DNA from: Pseudomonas fluorescens
GTDB taxonomy: Bacteria > Pseudomonadota > Gammaproteobacteria > Pseudomonadales > Pseudomonadaceae
Direction of reading: 5' to 3'
Length of the DNA stretch: 64,000 bases
Assembly: GCF_902497995.1 (NCBI RefSeq)
Contig: NZ_CABVII010000010.1
Coordinates: 140,833-204,832, forward strand
The notes under the pieces are model-generated. The model was not told the DNA's origin and made no database searches. It was given only the letters and a program-made list of their open reading frames with translations. Each line of letters begins with the position of its first letter. The stretch's first letter is position 1. The position numbers and the translations under genes were made by a program. Positions 26,851 to 35,614 of the stretch are shown in pieces.

Positions 26851-27024
26851 TCATGCATACGGCTTCGCCCCAATAATAAACACCAACGAGGCTATGACAA
26901 TTGGGCGAAAGAACTTGGCAGCCCGAACCAAGCTTTCACTCTCGGCTTGCAGCGATGTGGCAAGCTCCCTGATCAGAATGGCGTTCTTGGTTACCAGCCC
27001 GATAATAATGAGCAGGCGGAGCGA
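26851..27024 (-). pseudogene. RND permease fragment (TM10-TM12 region)
   Basis: The minus strand encodes RLLIIIGLVTKNAILIRELA, then LQAESESLVRAAKFFRPIVI and ASLVFIIGAKPYA. This is clearly the conserved Lys-containing TM10 region of an RND permease and the R-x-R-P-I segment that follows. The rest of a roughly 1000-residue gene is missing. Nothing else is recognisable in 26637-26850. Confidence 0.75.
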
Positions 27025-27117
27025 GCCGAACAGGCCCTGAAGCGGCGCGCCGCGCTGGCGCGATCCCTCGAGTTGAGTACCGCACTCCACCCGAACATTT
27101 GGTTGGACGGCGTCTGG

Positions 27118-27504
27118 CACAAGTCTCGTATCAAGTGTGTGCCGCGCGGCGTATCTGAAATCGGCCGGTACCCAAGACCTAGCCTAGCTGGCCTCGCTAA
27201 CCTGGATCGCCCCGGACGACTTCCTCCCCGATCATCCCACCGTTGCGTGGCGCCGACAACAGTTGCCTAGCGTGACTCCGAGTTATCGCTGCAACAGCAT
27301 GTTGTCAGTGACCGAGTTGGTGCGGGCTGGGCTGGTGTCGCGGCATTGCCGGATCTCCTGATCGGTGATGGGCTGCAATCGTTGAGCGAGCCGTTGCACG
27401 GTTACGACATGGCGCTCTGGTTGCTGACTCGCCCCGACTGTCGCACCTTGCGCTCGGTGGTCACGTTGTTCGATGAGTTGGGACGTGTACTGAAACTACC
27501 GTGA
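27118..27504 (+). pseudogene. Decayed LysR effector-domain fragment
   Basis: Frames on the plus strand give LVSSVCRAAYLKSAGT, then an in-frame TAG (27185-27187), then LASLTWIAPDDFLPDHPTVA and SVTELVRAGL. After a one-base loss near 27330, GVAALPDLLIGDGLQSLSEP and the end ELGRVLKLP follow in another frame. This is the C-terminal third of a LysR regulator with one stop and one frameshift. The DNA-binding half is absent. Confidence 0.75.
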
Positions 27505-27510
27505 ACCAGG

Positions 27511-28041
27511 TCAGCCCTTCGGCTGATCCTTGCACACAAAGTGCTGATGCATTTCCGAGGTCAGGCTTTCGATTCGTTCGGTCAGGGCCTTGGTCATTTC
27601 GGTCAGCCGAGTATTCTGCTCCAGCAGTTCCAACAGTTGCGCGGTGTTCTGCGCTGCCTGTGCCTGACGTTCGGCGTTGGCCACGGCCAGGGCTTCGCGG
27701 TGTTGCGCATCGGCGTCGGACTGGGCTTTGTCGCGGGCGGCCTGGCGGGTCTGGGCCAGCAGAATCAGCGGTGCGGCGTAAGCCGATTGCAGGCTGAACG
27801 CCAGATTGAGCAGGATGAACGGGTACAGGTCAAAGTGGGCCACGCCAAACAGATTGAGGCACACCCACACCACCACGATCAGCGTTTGTGCACCGAGAAA
27901 GGTCGGCGTGCCGAAGAATCGCGCAAAGGCCTCGGCGCGCAAGGCAAACTTGTCGGTGCCGAAGGTTGGCGCCAGGTGAGCGTGAGCCCGGTGGAAACGC
28001 AGGTGATCGACGGCAGTGGTGGTTTTGGTTTCGGTGGTCAT
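27511..28041 (-). CDS. DUF1003 membrane protein
   Basis: The 176-residue protein contains the DUF1003 core: FFGTPTFLGAQTLIVVVWVC (TM1), LYPFILLNLAFSLQSAYAAP (TM2) and the cytoplasmic LILLAQTRQAARDKAQSDAD. A long charged helix, probably coiled coil, follows to the C-terminus. Its function is not known. I chose the ATG at 28041, which matches the family start. A longer frame upstream would run into the TetR gene. Confidence 0.82.
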   Translation of the reverse strand: MTTETKTTTAVDHLRFHRAHAHLAPTFGTDKFALRAEAFARFFGTPTFLGAQTLIVVVWVCLNLFGVAHFDLYPFILLNLAFSLQSAYAAPLILLAQTRQAARDKAQSDADAQHREALAVANAERQAQAAQNTAQLLELLEQNTRLTEMTKALTERIESLTSEMHQHFVCKDQPKG

Positions 28042-28106
28042 GGGGCTCTCTGCCTGGCGCTGGGACTGAGGCTCACTATAGCGCCGGGGCGCAACCACAG
28101 CTTGAT

Positions 28107-28715
28107 CTAGACCTGATGGCAGGCCAGAAACATATCCAGCGCCGACTCCACGACCGTGCTCTGCCGCTCGGCTGACAAGCTTGGCAATCCCATGGAAATC
28201 TGCGGCCAGAAGGCAAAGGATTTGAGCATCCCCTGAATCTGCTGCGCGGCAAATTCCGGCTCGACCGGTTTTAACCGGCCATCGGCCTGGGCGGCACGGA
28301 TCCACAGGGTCAGGCTTTCTTCGCGTTCACCCATTCGCGCGACCATGTTCTGCGCACGCTCCGGAGAGTGGATGGTGGCGGCGATGGCGACCCGGGCCAG
28401 GTCAAGAAAATTGTCATCGCTCATCATCTGCAATTTTGCCATCAGCATCCGGCGCATCTGGTCGCGTAGGGGCAGGTCAGGGCGGTAGGACGTTTCCGGT
28501 TCTGCGGTCAGCCGCGCCCACAACTGATTGAGGATTTCGGCGAACAACTCTTCCTTGCTGGGGAAGTGGTTGTACACCGTGCGCTTCGACACCCCGGCGG
28601 TGGCGGCGATCTTGTCCATGCTGGTGATGTCGAAGCCGTTGGCACGGAATTCGGCAATCGCCGCCTGAATGATGGCTGCACGTTTTCGATCGGTAAGGCG
28701 CTCTGGGGCGGTCAT
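28107..28715 (-). CDS. TetR-family repressor
   Basis: The 202-residue protein has the TetR helix-turn-helix at about residues 10-56 (SMDKIAATAGVSKRTVYNHF) and an AefR-like C-terminal domain. It is divergent from a metallo-beta-lactamase-fold gene. Two TACACTG-type palindromes lie in the 212-bp gap, one 32 bp from its own start, so it probably represses itself and that neighbour. The ligand is unknown. Confidence 0.9.
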   Translation of the reverse strand: MTAPERLTDRKRAAIIQAAIAEFRANGFDITSMDKIAATAGVSKRTVYNHFPSKEELFAEILNQLWARLTAEPETSYRPDLPLRDQMRRMLMAKLQMMSDDNFLDLARVAIAATIHSPERAQNMVARMGEREESLTLWIRAAQADGRLKPVEPEFAAQQIQGMLKSFAFWPQISMGLPSLSAERQSTVVESALDMFLACHQV

Positions 28716-28746
28716 GGCAACGCTTCGTCAGGTAGAAGTAAAGATT

Positions 28747-28808
28747 ACACTGAGCAGTTTACTTATGATCGGCATTGATGCAACCTAGAAACTACACTGT
28801 GCAGTGTA
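28747..28808. promoter_or_regulatory. Two TetR-type operators
   Basis: TACACTGAGCAGTTTA (28747-28762) and the perfect palindrome TACACTGTGCAGTGTA (28793-28808) are spaced 46 bp apart, between the TetR gene and the divergent MBL-fold gene. Confidence 0.75.
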
Positions 28809-28927
28809 ATGTTCTGTTAATCCTGTGCAGTAAAAATAGACTGTTCGGCTAATGCGTGCGTGCTTGGCCATTTATCGTTTCAAAGCAGAGAGCCGCGAAG
28901 CAGGCGGTTTTCCTGGAGTCCTCAGCC

Positions 28928-29980
28928 ATGGCCACTTCAATTCCCCCGGCGGACAACGCCTCCACACCTGAAGCGTCTCGACAGACTCAAGGGCAGTACC
29001 GAAACCATGCCCCGGTGCAGCGCGAAGGTTTTCGTAAAACCCTGCGCATCCTGTGGAACGTAATCTTCCATAAACCAAGCAACACCCGCCCGACGGCACC
29101 TGTTCCGGTACAAAACCTCACGCAAGCCGCATTGATTGCCGCGCCCAATCACAGCGTCTACCGCCTCGGTCATTCCACGGTACTGCTGAAGCTGCGCGAC
29201 AAATTCTGGATCACCGACCCGGTCTTCGCCGAACGCGCCTCACCGGTGCAATGGGCCGGCCCCAAGCGTTTCCATCAGCCGCCGATCAGCCTGGAAGAAT
29301 TGCCGCCGATTGAAGCGGTGATCCTGTCCCACGATCACTACGACCACCTCGATTATCAGGCGGTACTCAAACTGGCGGACAAGGCCAACTACTTCCTGAC
29401 GCCCCTGGGCGTAGGCGACACCCTGATCAAGTGGGGCATCGACCCCGGCAAAGTGCGTCAACTGGATTGGTGGCAGGGCACCGAAGTCGATGGCCTGCAG
29501 TTCATCGCCACCCCTTCGCAGCATTTTTCCGGGCGCGGCCTGTTCGATGGCAACAGCACGCTGTGGGCTTCATGGGTGATGATCGACGGCGACACACGGA
29601 TCTTCTTCAGCGGCGACAGCGGCTATTCCGACGGCTTCAAACGCATAGGCGAACAGTACGGGCCGTTCGACCTGACGCTGATGGAAACCGGCGCCTACAA
29701 CGTCGAGTGGCCCCATGTGCACATGCAGCCGGAGCAGACCTTGCAAGCGCATATCGATCTGAAAGGGCGGTGGTTGCTGCCCATACACAACGGTACGTTC
29801 GATTTATCGATGCATGCCTGGTACGAACCGTTTGACCGGATCCTGGCGTTGGCCTGGGAGCGCAATGTTGCGATCACCACGCCGCAGATGGGCGAAGCCT
29901 TTAATGTGATGCATCCGCAGCGAGGCAGTGCCTGGTGGTATGAGGTCGAGCAGCAGGTGTACCAGCAGAGTGTCGGCTAA
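28928..29980 (+). CDS. Metallo-beta-lactamase-fold hydrolase (NAPE-PLD/RomA/UlaG type)
   Basis: The 350-residue protein carries the metal-binding motif SHDHYDHLDY (HxHxDH), a TDPVFAERASPVQWAGPKRF segment and a later GDSGYSDGF. This is the pattern of the NAPE-PLD-like and RomA-like hydrolases, which cleave phosphodiester or amide/lactone bonds in lipids or related compounds. It is predicted to be cytoplasmic, as no signal peptide is seen. The ATG at 28928 follows GGAG at 9 bases. The divergent TetR gene and the operators suggest that it is induced by a toxic compound. Confidence 0.85.
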   Translation: MATSIPPADNASTPEASRQTQGQYRNHAPVQREGFRKTLRILWNVIFHKPSNTRPTAPVPVQNLTQAALIAAPNHSVYRLGHSTVLLKLRDKFWITDPVFAERASPVQWAGPKRFHQPPISLEELPPIEAVILSHDHYDHLDYQAVLKLADKANYFLTPLGVGDTLIKWGIDPGKVRQLDWWQGTEVDGLQFIATPSQHFSGRGLFDGNSTLWASWVMIDGDTRIFFSGDSGYSDGFKRIGEQYGPFDLTLMETGAYNVEWPHVHMQPEQTLQAHIDLKGRWLLPIHNGTFDLSMHAWYEPFDRILALAWERNVAITTPQMGEAFNVMHPQRGSAWWYEVEQQVYQQSVG

Positions 29981-30116
29981 AGCGGCTACATGTAGGTGCG
30001 CGTATTCGTACAGGATCCAGCGATAAGTGATGACGGACATTTCCAGCGGCATCTGTAGGCTGGAAAACGGGTGAGCTCATTCACTCGCTATCAGTCATCA
30101 CAAGGATCTTTTTCAC

Positions 30117-31637
30117 ATGGATGTGACATTAAAAAACTGCATGACGCGACTGGCCCCGCTTGTCCTGCTGTCGATCGCGAGCGCAACCTTTGCGCAAACG
30201 CCGCCAGCCAAACCGGGGCTGGAATATTTAAGCGTCGATGAACTCGGCAAAAGAATGGAGCGCAATCAGCTGAGCGCGGTAGCACTGGTGCAGCACCTGC
30301 AACAGCGGATCGAGGCGCTGGATAAACAGGGGCCGGCGATTAACGCGATCATTGAGCTCAATCCGGAGGCATTGGCCATTGCCGAGTCACTGGATCAGGA
30401 ACGACGAGGAGGGCACGTTCGAGGCCCGCTGCACGGCATTCCGGTATTGCTCAAAGACAACATCGATACCTCCGACCCGATGCAGACCACTGCAGGGTCG
30501 TTGGCCATGGTCGGGCAACCTGCCGCGCAGGATGCCTTCATCGTGCAACGGCTCAGAGCAGCCGGGGCGGTCATCCTGGGCAAAACCAACCTCAGTGAAT
30601 GGGCCAACTTTCGTGACCCTGCCATTCCCCCGGGTTGGAGCAGCCGCGGCGGACAAACCAAAAACCCACACGTGTTGAGCGAGACGCCCTGCGGCTCCAG
30701 TTCCGGCTCCGGTGCCGCTGTTGCCGCTGGCTTTGCCCCCTTGGCCGTCGGCACGGAAACCTCCGGCTCGATCATCTGCCCGGCCGCCCTCAACGGCGTG
30801 GTGGGCCTCAAGCCTACCGTGGGCCTGCTCAGTCGCAGCGGCATCATTCCCGTGACGTACAAAACCGACACCCCCGGGCCGATGACGCGCACCGTCCGCG
30901 AGGCTGCCCTGCTGTTGAATGCCATGACCGGCAGTGACAGTGCCGAACCAATCAAAAAACCACACTCCGTGCGGGGCGTGGACTACACACAATGGCTGCA
31001 ACCGAACGCCCTGGCAGGGCGGCGCATCGGTTATCCAGTCAAGTTCGACACCAGCGTCGAGGCGAAACAAAGCGACCCTCAGTTTTCCCTGGCGCTGGAA
31101 ATCATGCAGGCCGCAGGCGCCACCTTGATCCCGGTGACGTTCAAGGATCCTGAATCGGAGCGGGTGGAAGAGGCGTTCTCGATGGGTATCAAACGCAACC
31201 TTCCCGACTATCTTGCGACGAGAACCGGTCTTGCCATCCAAAACCTGGAAGAACTGGTGCAATTCAACGAGGACGCTCCCGGCGCTGAAGGTTATGGACA
31301 AGCCACATTGAACGCGGCCAGCACTGTTGATTTTGATGAGCGCAGGTACAACCAGTTATGGCAAAAAATTCAAAGTGAAAATGCAGCTGCCATCGACACC
31401 CTGCTGGTTGCCCATCAACTGGACGCCTTGATGCTGGACGTCGGCTCACCCGGCTTGAACGTCGCCCCGCTGGCGGGATATCCCGGCATCATGGTGCCTT
31501 CCGGAATAGACGACGCCGGGGTGCCTACCTCGGTGTTCTTCTTCGGCACACGCTGGAGCGAGGCCAGGCTTCTGGCGCTGGCTTACGGTTATGAACAAGT
31601 GTCTCGTGCGTGGCGGGCACCGGCGTTTAATCCGTAG
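30117..31637 (+). CDS. Periplasmic amidase-signature-family amidase
   Basis: The 506-residue protein has a signal peptide (LVLLSIASATFAQ, cleaved near residue 27) and the amidase signature domain. The catalytic Lys lies in VLLKDNID, and the cis-Ser and nucleophile Ser lie in TPCGSSSGSGAAVAAGFAPL and TETSGSI. The Ser-cis-Ser-Lys triad is therefore complete. The family includes GatA, but export and the absence of GatB/C partners mark this as a stand-alone amide hydrolase. Its substrate is unknown. It has its own upstream region after the MBL gene. Confidence 0.9.
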   Translation: MDVTLKNCMTRLAPLVLLSIASATFAQTPPAKPGLEYLSVDELGKRMERNQLSAVALVQHLQQRIEALDKQGPAINAIIELNPEALAIAESLDQERRGGHVRGPLHGIPVLLKDNIDTSDPMQTTAGSLAMVGQPAAQDAFIVQRLRAAGAVILGKTNLSEWANFRDPAIPPGWSSRGGQTKNPHVLSETPCGSSSGSGAAVAAGFAPLAVGTETSGSIICPAALNGVVGLKPTVGLLSRSGIIPVTYKTDTPGPMTRTVREAALLLNAMTGSDSAEPIKKPHSVRGVDYTQWLQPNALAGRRIGYPVKFDTSVEAKQSDPQFSLALEIMQAAGATLIPVTFKDPESERVEEAFSMGIKRNLPDYLATRTGLAIQNLEELVQFNEDAPGAEGYGQATLNAASTVDFDERRYNQLWQKIQSENAAAIDTLLVAHQLDALMLDVGSPGLNVAPLAGYPGIMVPSGIDDAGVPTSVFFFGTRWSEARLLALAYGYEQVSRAWRAPAFNP

Positions 31638-31719
31638 GCACTGGCGGGTGCAGGTTAGGCGTTGGAAAAAGAGCGTGGGCAGGCTCCGACACGGAGGACA
31701 TAGCGTCGGCCTAGACGAT

Positions 31720-32058
31720 TCAGGTAAAAACCACCTCGATTCGCCCCTCTTTTCTAGATCGGGGGGCCGATTTGACGACGATTTGCACGTCACGCCCGAG
31801 CAGCGAAAGGCATTCCATCATCTTGGCTTCGCTGATGCCGCGAAACTTCCCGCGCAACATCTCGGAAAGCTTGGGCTGTGACAGGCCCAGGATTTCCGAT
31901 GCTTGAACCTGGGTCAAATGGCGAGCCTTGATGATCTCGCCAATTTTTGTGGCCAGTTGGGATTTGACGCGCATTTCATTAGCGTCGGGTATCCCGAGGT
32001 CGGCATAGACGTTCCCGCTGCTTTCTTCGATTTCAATCATTTTCTGATCCTTTTGCAT
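31720..32058 (-). CDS. XRE-family helix-turn-helix protein (HigA-like, apparently orphan)
   Basis: The 112-residue protein has a Cro/C1-type helix-turn-helix (LTQVQASEILGLSQPKLSEM, about residues 49-68) and a C-terminal strand as in COG5606-type antitoxins. Such genes normally follow a RelE/Gp49-like toxin. Here the 190 bp upstream hold only a REP unit, so it is an orphan. The start may be the ATG six codons later (MIEIEESS). Confidence 0.8.
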   Translation of the reverse strand: MQKDQKMIEIEESSGNVYADLGIPDANEMRVKSQLATKIGEIIKARHLTQVQASEILGLSQPKLSEMLRGKFRGISEAKMMECLSLLGRDVQIVVKSAPRSRKEGRIEVVFT

Positions 32059-32072
32059 GATCCTGCGGTCCT

Positions 32073-32097
32073 TGTAGGAGCCAGGCTTGCCGGCGAA
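32073..32097. repeat. REP element (variant)
   Basis: TGTAGGAGCCAGGCTTGCCG (32073-32092) is a slightly changed REP unit directly upstream of the orphan XRE gene. Confidence 0.7.
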
Positions 32098-32246
32098 GGC
32101 GTCCTTGAGATCGCCTTCATCTGCAAGTCGGATCGCCGCACTGTGGCTCCCAAGGAAAACAGTACACCCACCTGGCCTCTACAGAATGCCTCCCTATATC
32201 GATGCGAAATATACCTAAATGGGGATAATCATCAATCCATGATTTC

Positions 32247-32564
32247 TCACTCAACCATCGCATAATCCGCCCGCCCCACCGGATTCGGCGTCGATCCTCT
32301 CACATTCATCCCTCTCCCCGGCGCAAACCCCGGGAAGAACACCAACCCCTCAGTTTCCAACCGATAAGCCAACGCCAGCCGGGTCACATCCAGCACATCA
32401 CGCCCGGCTTCGAAACGTCGAATGGCGTCAACTGAAACACCAGCCTCCTCAGACAACTCTTCCACACTCCACCCCAGCATCGCCCGGGCCTGGGCGCAGT
32501 GTGTGGGCGTGAATTGGAAAAGGGCGATACGTTCCAGGGTGATTTTCATCGCATGAGAGGCCAT
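32247..32564 (-). CDS. Small XRE-type DNA-binding protein
   Basis: The 105-residue protein contains a helix-turn-helix of the Cro/C1 type (MLGWSVEELSEEAGVSVDAI followed by RRFEAG, about 29-54). GGAG stands 6 bases before the ATG at 32564, supporting this start. Its targets are unknown. It may regulate itself or the gene to the right. Confidence 0.78.
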   Translation of the reverse strand: MASHAMKITLERIALFQFTPTHCAQARAMLGWSVEELSEEAGVSVDAIRRFEAGRDVLDVTRLALAYRLETEGLVFFPGFAPGRGMNVRGSTPNPVGRADYAMVE

Positions 32565-32657
32565 GGTGTTCTCCGGGCTCGAGAGTGTCGGTTCAAAATA
32601 TACTGTGTTTTTGTACAGTTGTTTTGCCCCCGGATCAAACTCATTTTTTGATGCATC

Positions 32658-32852
32658 CTATTTCACCCCCACCAGCCAGCCCGACGGTGGCGCTCCCAGC
32701 ACCCGGCGAAACATCGTCGAAAACGCCGCCGTGTGCAGGCTGATCTGCAACTGATCGGCCCATTGTCGCGGTGCCTGATGAGCGTCGGGCCGCTGCACAA
32801 AGCCCTGGCACAACGCGAGCAGCCGCGCATCGACAGGCAGCGGAATGTGCAA
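32658..32852 (-). pseudogene. AraC-type regulator fragment with internal deletion
   Basis: The frame reads PVDARLLALCQGFVQRPDAH, then QWADQLQIS joined directly to LHTAAFSTMFRRVLGAPPSG. In intact AraC proteins about 45 residues (the remainder of the first helix-turn-helix and the linking helix) lie between these parts. The sensor domain is absent too. It is therefore a remnant. Confidence 0.7.
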
Positions 32853-32957
32853 GGGCAGGTGATTCCCCCGTGCAACCTCGCCATAATCCGTCCTCGTTCA
32901 ACCTGCGCCGCATCCAATCTGCCCGGCGCTCTTTCCCATTACGTTAGGGATCAATCA

Positions 32958-34148
32958 ATGCTCAACGGATTGTTGCGCCTGGCGCCAGTCGCCGCACTGT
33001 TACTCATGTTGTGTTCCACGGCTTATGCCGAGGCCGGCAGGCGAGTGCTCACCGGCACGCTAGGCAAGATGCCGATCGTGCTGGAGCTGAACCCCCTCCA
33101 GGCTGACGAAGTGACCGGCCGCTACTTCTATGAGAAATACCATCGCGACCTGGAACTGAGCGGCTCGCGGCAAAAAAACACCCTGACCCTAACCGAAGGC
33201 AATAACCGCTACGGCGATGACAAACCCCTGCCAACCCTGAAGCTGCAAGAAACGGCCAGCGGCTGGCAAGGCGAATGGAAGAGCCCCAAGGGCAAAATCC
33301 TGCAAATTCAGCTGACCGAGGCCAGGCCCCCGGCACCGGCGGCGGACGCCTTGCCCTTCATCGCCGCGCTGTCGAGCAGCGACCCTTACGAATATCTGCG
33401 CCTGCAAGGCTTGAAACTCAAACCGGGCAAGAAAGAATCCTTCATGGGCTACGACCTGCAATGGTGGACGGAGCCTGAGTCCAGTCTCTCCATGTTCAGC
33501 ATCGAGTCCGGCTACCCGAAAGCCGACCAGCAGCGGATCAATCAGCAATTGTTGGAGCGACTCTGGAGCGAAGTCATCAGCTACCACGGCTGTCTGCTGC
33601 ACGGGTCAGATGATGCCGAGTTCGACCAAGATGTCGGCCCCCAATTTCTATCGCCCGACGTGGTCAGCCTGAACATCTCCACCAGCTACAGCTGCGGCGG
33701 CGCTCACCCGGATTTTGGCAATTCGCCGATCAACCTCGACGTTCACACCGGTCATAGCCTGTCGTTGGAAGACGTGCTGTGGGTGGGCAAAGGCAAGCCA
33801 CTGCTGCACGCCGATCGCGACGGCGCGGGCGATGCATCCTTGACCAAGGAAGAGGACAAAGCGCGATTCACTTATCAGCGCGAAGTGTTCGTACCCTGGC
33901 TGATCAAGCAATTCACCACACTGTATCCCGACGAGATGATGAAACCGGCGGACGAGAACAGCTGCGACTACACCGACGAAAGCGTCTGGGGTTATTCCAA
34001 CTGGCACTTCACCGCGAAAGGCCTGTACCTGGGACCGTACTTCGCTCGCGTGCAACGCAATTGCGATGACCCGGGCTGGTCAGTGCTGCCGTACTCCGTG
34101 GTCAAGCAACATCCCGGCGCGGTCAAACTCCAGCTGCCTCAAGATTAA
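32958..34148 (+). CDS. Secreted DUF3298-like protein
   Basis: The 396-residue protein has a signal peptide (residues 1-24, ending STAYAEAG). The C-terminal half contains the segment YSCGGAHPDFGNSPINLDVH followed by TGHSLSLEDVL. This resembles the DUF3298 domain of RsiV and PdaC-type proteins, in which it binds lysozyme or peptidoglycan. The N-terminal half is of unknown type. It is probably a periplasmic or envelope protein. The start at 32958 was chosen because the signal peptide begins there. Confidence 0.75.
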   Translation: MLNGLLRLAPVAALLLMLCSTAYAEAGRRVLTGTLGKMPIVLELNPLQADEVTGRYFYEKYHRDLELSGSRQKNTLTLTEGNNRYGDDKPLPTLKLQETASGWQGEWKSPKGKILQIQLTEARPPAPAADALPFIAALSSSDPYEYLRLQGLKLKPGKKESFMGYDLQWWTEPESSLSMFSIESGYPKADQQRINQQLLERLWSEVISYHGCLLHGSDDAEFDQDVGPQFLSPDVVSLNISTSYSCGGAHPDFGNSPINLDVHTGHSLSLEDVLWVGKGKPLLHADRDGAGDASLTKEEDKARFTYQREVFVPWLIKQFTTLYPDEMMKPADENSCDYTDESVWGYSNWHFTAKGLYLGPYFARVQRNCDDPGWSVLPYSVVKQHPGAVKLQLPQD

Positions 34149-34151
34149 TCC

Positions 34152-35141
34152 CTAGCCCGACGCCAACCCCGGCGCCTCACGAATAATGAAGTGGTCCAGG
34201 TTCTCGACATTGGCACTGAACACCCCGAACGTCTGCTCGGGGTTTTTCTTGCTCGGCACCTGCTTCAACTCCGGCGTCACCCCATAAAAGAAGCAATACA
34301 GCTCGGCATCACCGTCGATGGCGTGCTTGATCTCCTCCAGAAACGCTTTGCGCTTGCGGTAGTTCTCGATCAGCTTCTTGCTAAGGTAAACGTTGACCGA
34401 ATAAGGCTTCTTCTTCGCCTCGTCCGCGTGCTTGAACCAGACCTTCTGTTCGAAATCGATGCGAAAACTCTGGGTGTAATCCTTGATCTCCTTGATCTTG
34501 CCCCAGTAGATCAGCCCCTTGTTGTCCTGCAGGTACTCGATCTTCTTGAAGAACGATGCATAAGGCGCCGTGTGCTCGCCAATCTTCAGTGGCATGCGCT
34601 TGAGCAGCACCTTGTCCTCGAAGTTCGACACGAAACACTCCACCGGGTGGGCGAAGACACTGGTCTTGTCCGGCGCCGAATCCCGTGTCGGATGATCGAC
34701 GTCACTGGCCGCTGAAGGAAGTTTGCGATCATCGCGCATGACATCCGCCACCACCGCCGGGCTGGACGGCTGGCGCACATACTCACGCCGAGTCAGCAAC
34801 AACTCCGACGGGAAATGCTCCTCGCGACTGTCATCCGTTTCCGCGCCATCCACCTCCACGCCCGACGCAGGCGTCTTCAGACTGACATAAGGACAACCCT
34901 CGACATGCCGGGTGCCGGGAAGGTTCTTGAAGTGCGGCGTGCGCACGTAATTCACATTCCTGGCGTTGTACGTCCCCAACACATTCGCCGCTTCGAACGC
35001 CAAGCGGCAGGCGTCGTTGGGGCACTGGAAGTGCTCCTTGGCGGAATCGAACGCCATCGTCTCGTCGAAATTCAAATCGCGCACGTCATAGATCGACAGC
35101 TTGGCGTCGAGGCTGAGGCAGTAGGCGAGGTTGAATTTCAT
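34152..35141 (-). CDS. Uncharacterised protein with CoiA-like zinc-binding N-terminus
   Basis: The 329-residue protein begins MKFNLAYCLSLDAKLSIYDV. The segment HFQCPNDACRLAFEAANVLG (about 37-56), then VRTPHFKNLPGTRHVEGCPY (about 64-83), has the spacing Cys-x4-Cys...His-Phe...His-x3-Cys. This resembles the zinc-finger start of CoiA and similar nuclease-like proteins. The C-terminal half is charged and unknown, with FKKIEYLQDNKGLIYWGKIK. No catalytic motif was recognised. The 473-bp gap to its right separates it from the restriction gene. Confidence 0.6.
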   Translation of the reverse strand: MKFNLAYCLSLDAKLSIYDVRDLNFDETMAFDSAKEHFQCPNDACRLAFEAANVLGTYNARNVNYVRTPHFKNLPGTRHVEGCPYVSLKTPASGVEVDGAETDDSREEHFPSELLLTRREYVRQPSSPAVVADVMRDDRKLPSAASDVDHPTRDSAPDKTSVFAHPVECFVSNFEDKVLLKRMPLKIGEHTAPYASFFKKIEYLQDNKGLIYWGKIKEIKDYTQSFRIDFEQKVWFKHADEAKKKPYSVNVYLSKKLIENYRKRKAFLEEIKHAIDGDAELYCFFYGVTPELKQVPSKKNPEQTFGVFSANVENLDHFIIREAPGLASG

Positions 35142-35571
35142 GGTGGGCTCGGGTCCGTGAGAGGTGGATAGAGTATTAATAGCGGGTGGCGAGTTGTGGC
35201 GCACGTGTTGAATCAATCGAAGGGTTGAAAAGCCAGTTTTGAAAAGGTCAGGTCTGCTACCCATGACTGAACGCATACAAGGGAAGTTGCACGAAGCAAA
35301 GCTCCAGATATTCCTATTTGCAGCTGGGGAGAAGGTGCCGCTCTCTTGTAACCCCATACCTACCGGCATCGAAGCATTTTTTACCCCCACGATGCATCCG
35401 TTGTTCGTCGTTCTTGGCAATTGCTTACTTCCTGGTACGCCTTCTTTCAGTGACCACTGAAGGATGATGAGACGGGGCGTGAGTCATATGACTGCTTTTT
35501 GAGCAATCGCGCTTATAAATAGTGGCTTTTCGCCCTGTTACGTATTGAAACCCTTTGCTACTTTGACGGTT

Positions 35572-35587
35572 GTAGGAATTTTCCTAC
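35572..35587. promoter_or_regulatory. Perfect 7-2-7 palindrome upstream of the restriction gene
   Basis: GTAGGAATTTTCCTAC lies 28 bp before the start of the McrA-like gene and is a good operator candidate. The rest of the 35142-35614 gap shows no convincing gene. Confidence 0.5.
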
Positions 35588-35614
35588 GGCAATTGTCGAT
35601 AAAGGGCCGCGCTC

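Noticed and set aside
31720..32564. Toxin-antitoxin pair at the two XRE genes
   Set aside because: Both products are DNA-binding proteins. No RelE/HigB-like toxin frame was found next to either one.
35239..35460. 73-codon frame in the gap before the restriction gene
   Set aside because: There is no ribosome-binding site, conserved pattern or relative. It is probably chance.
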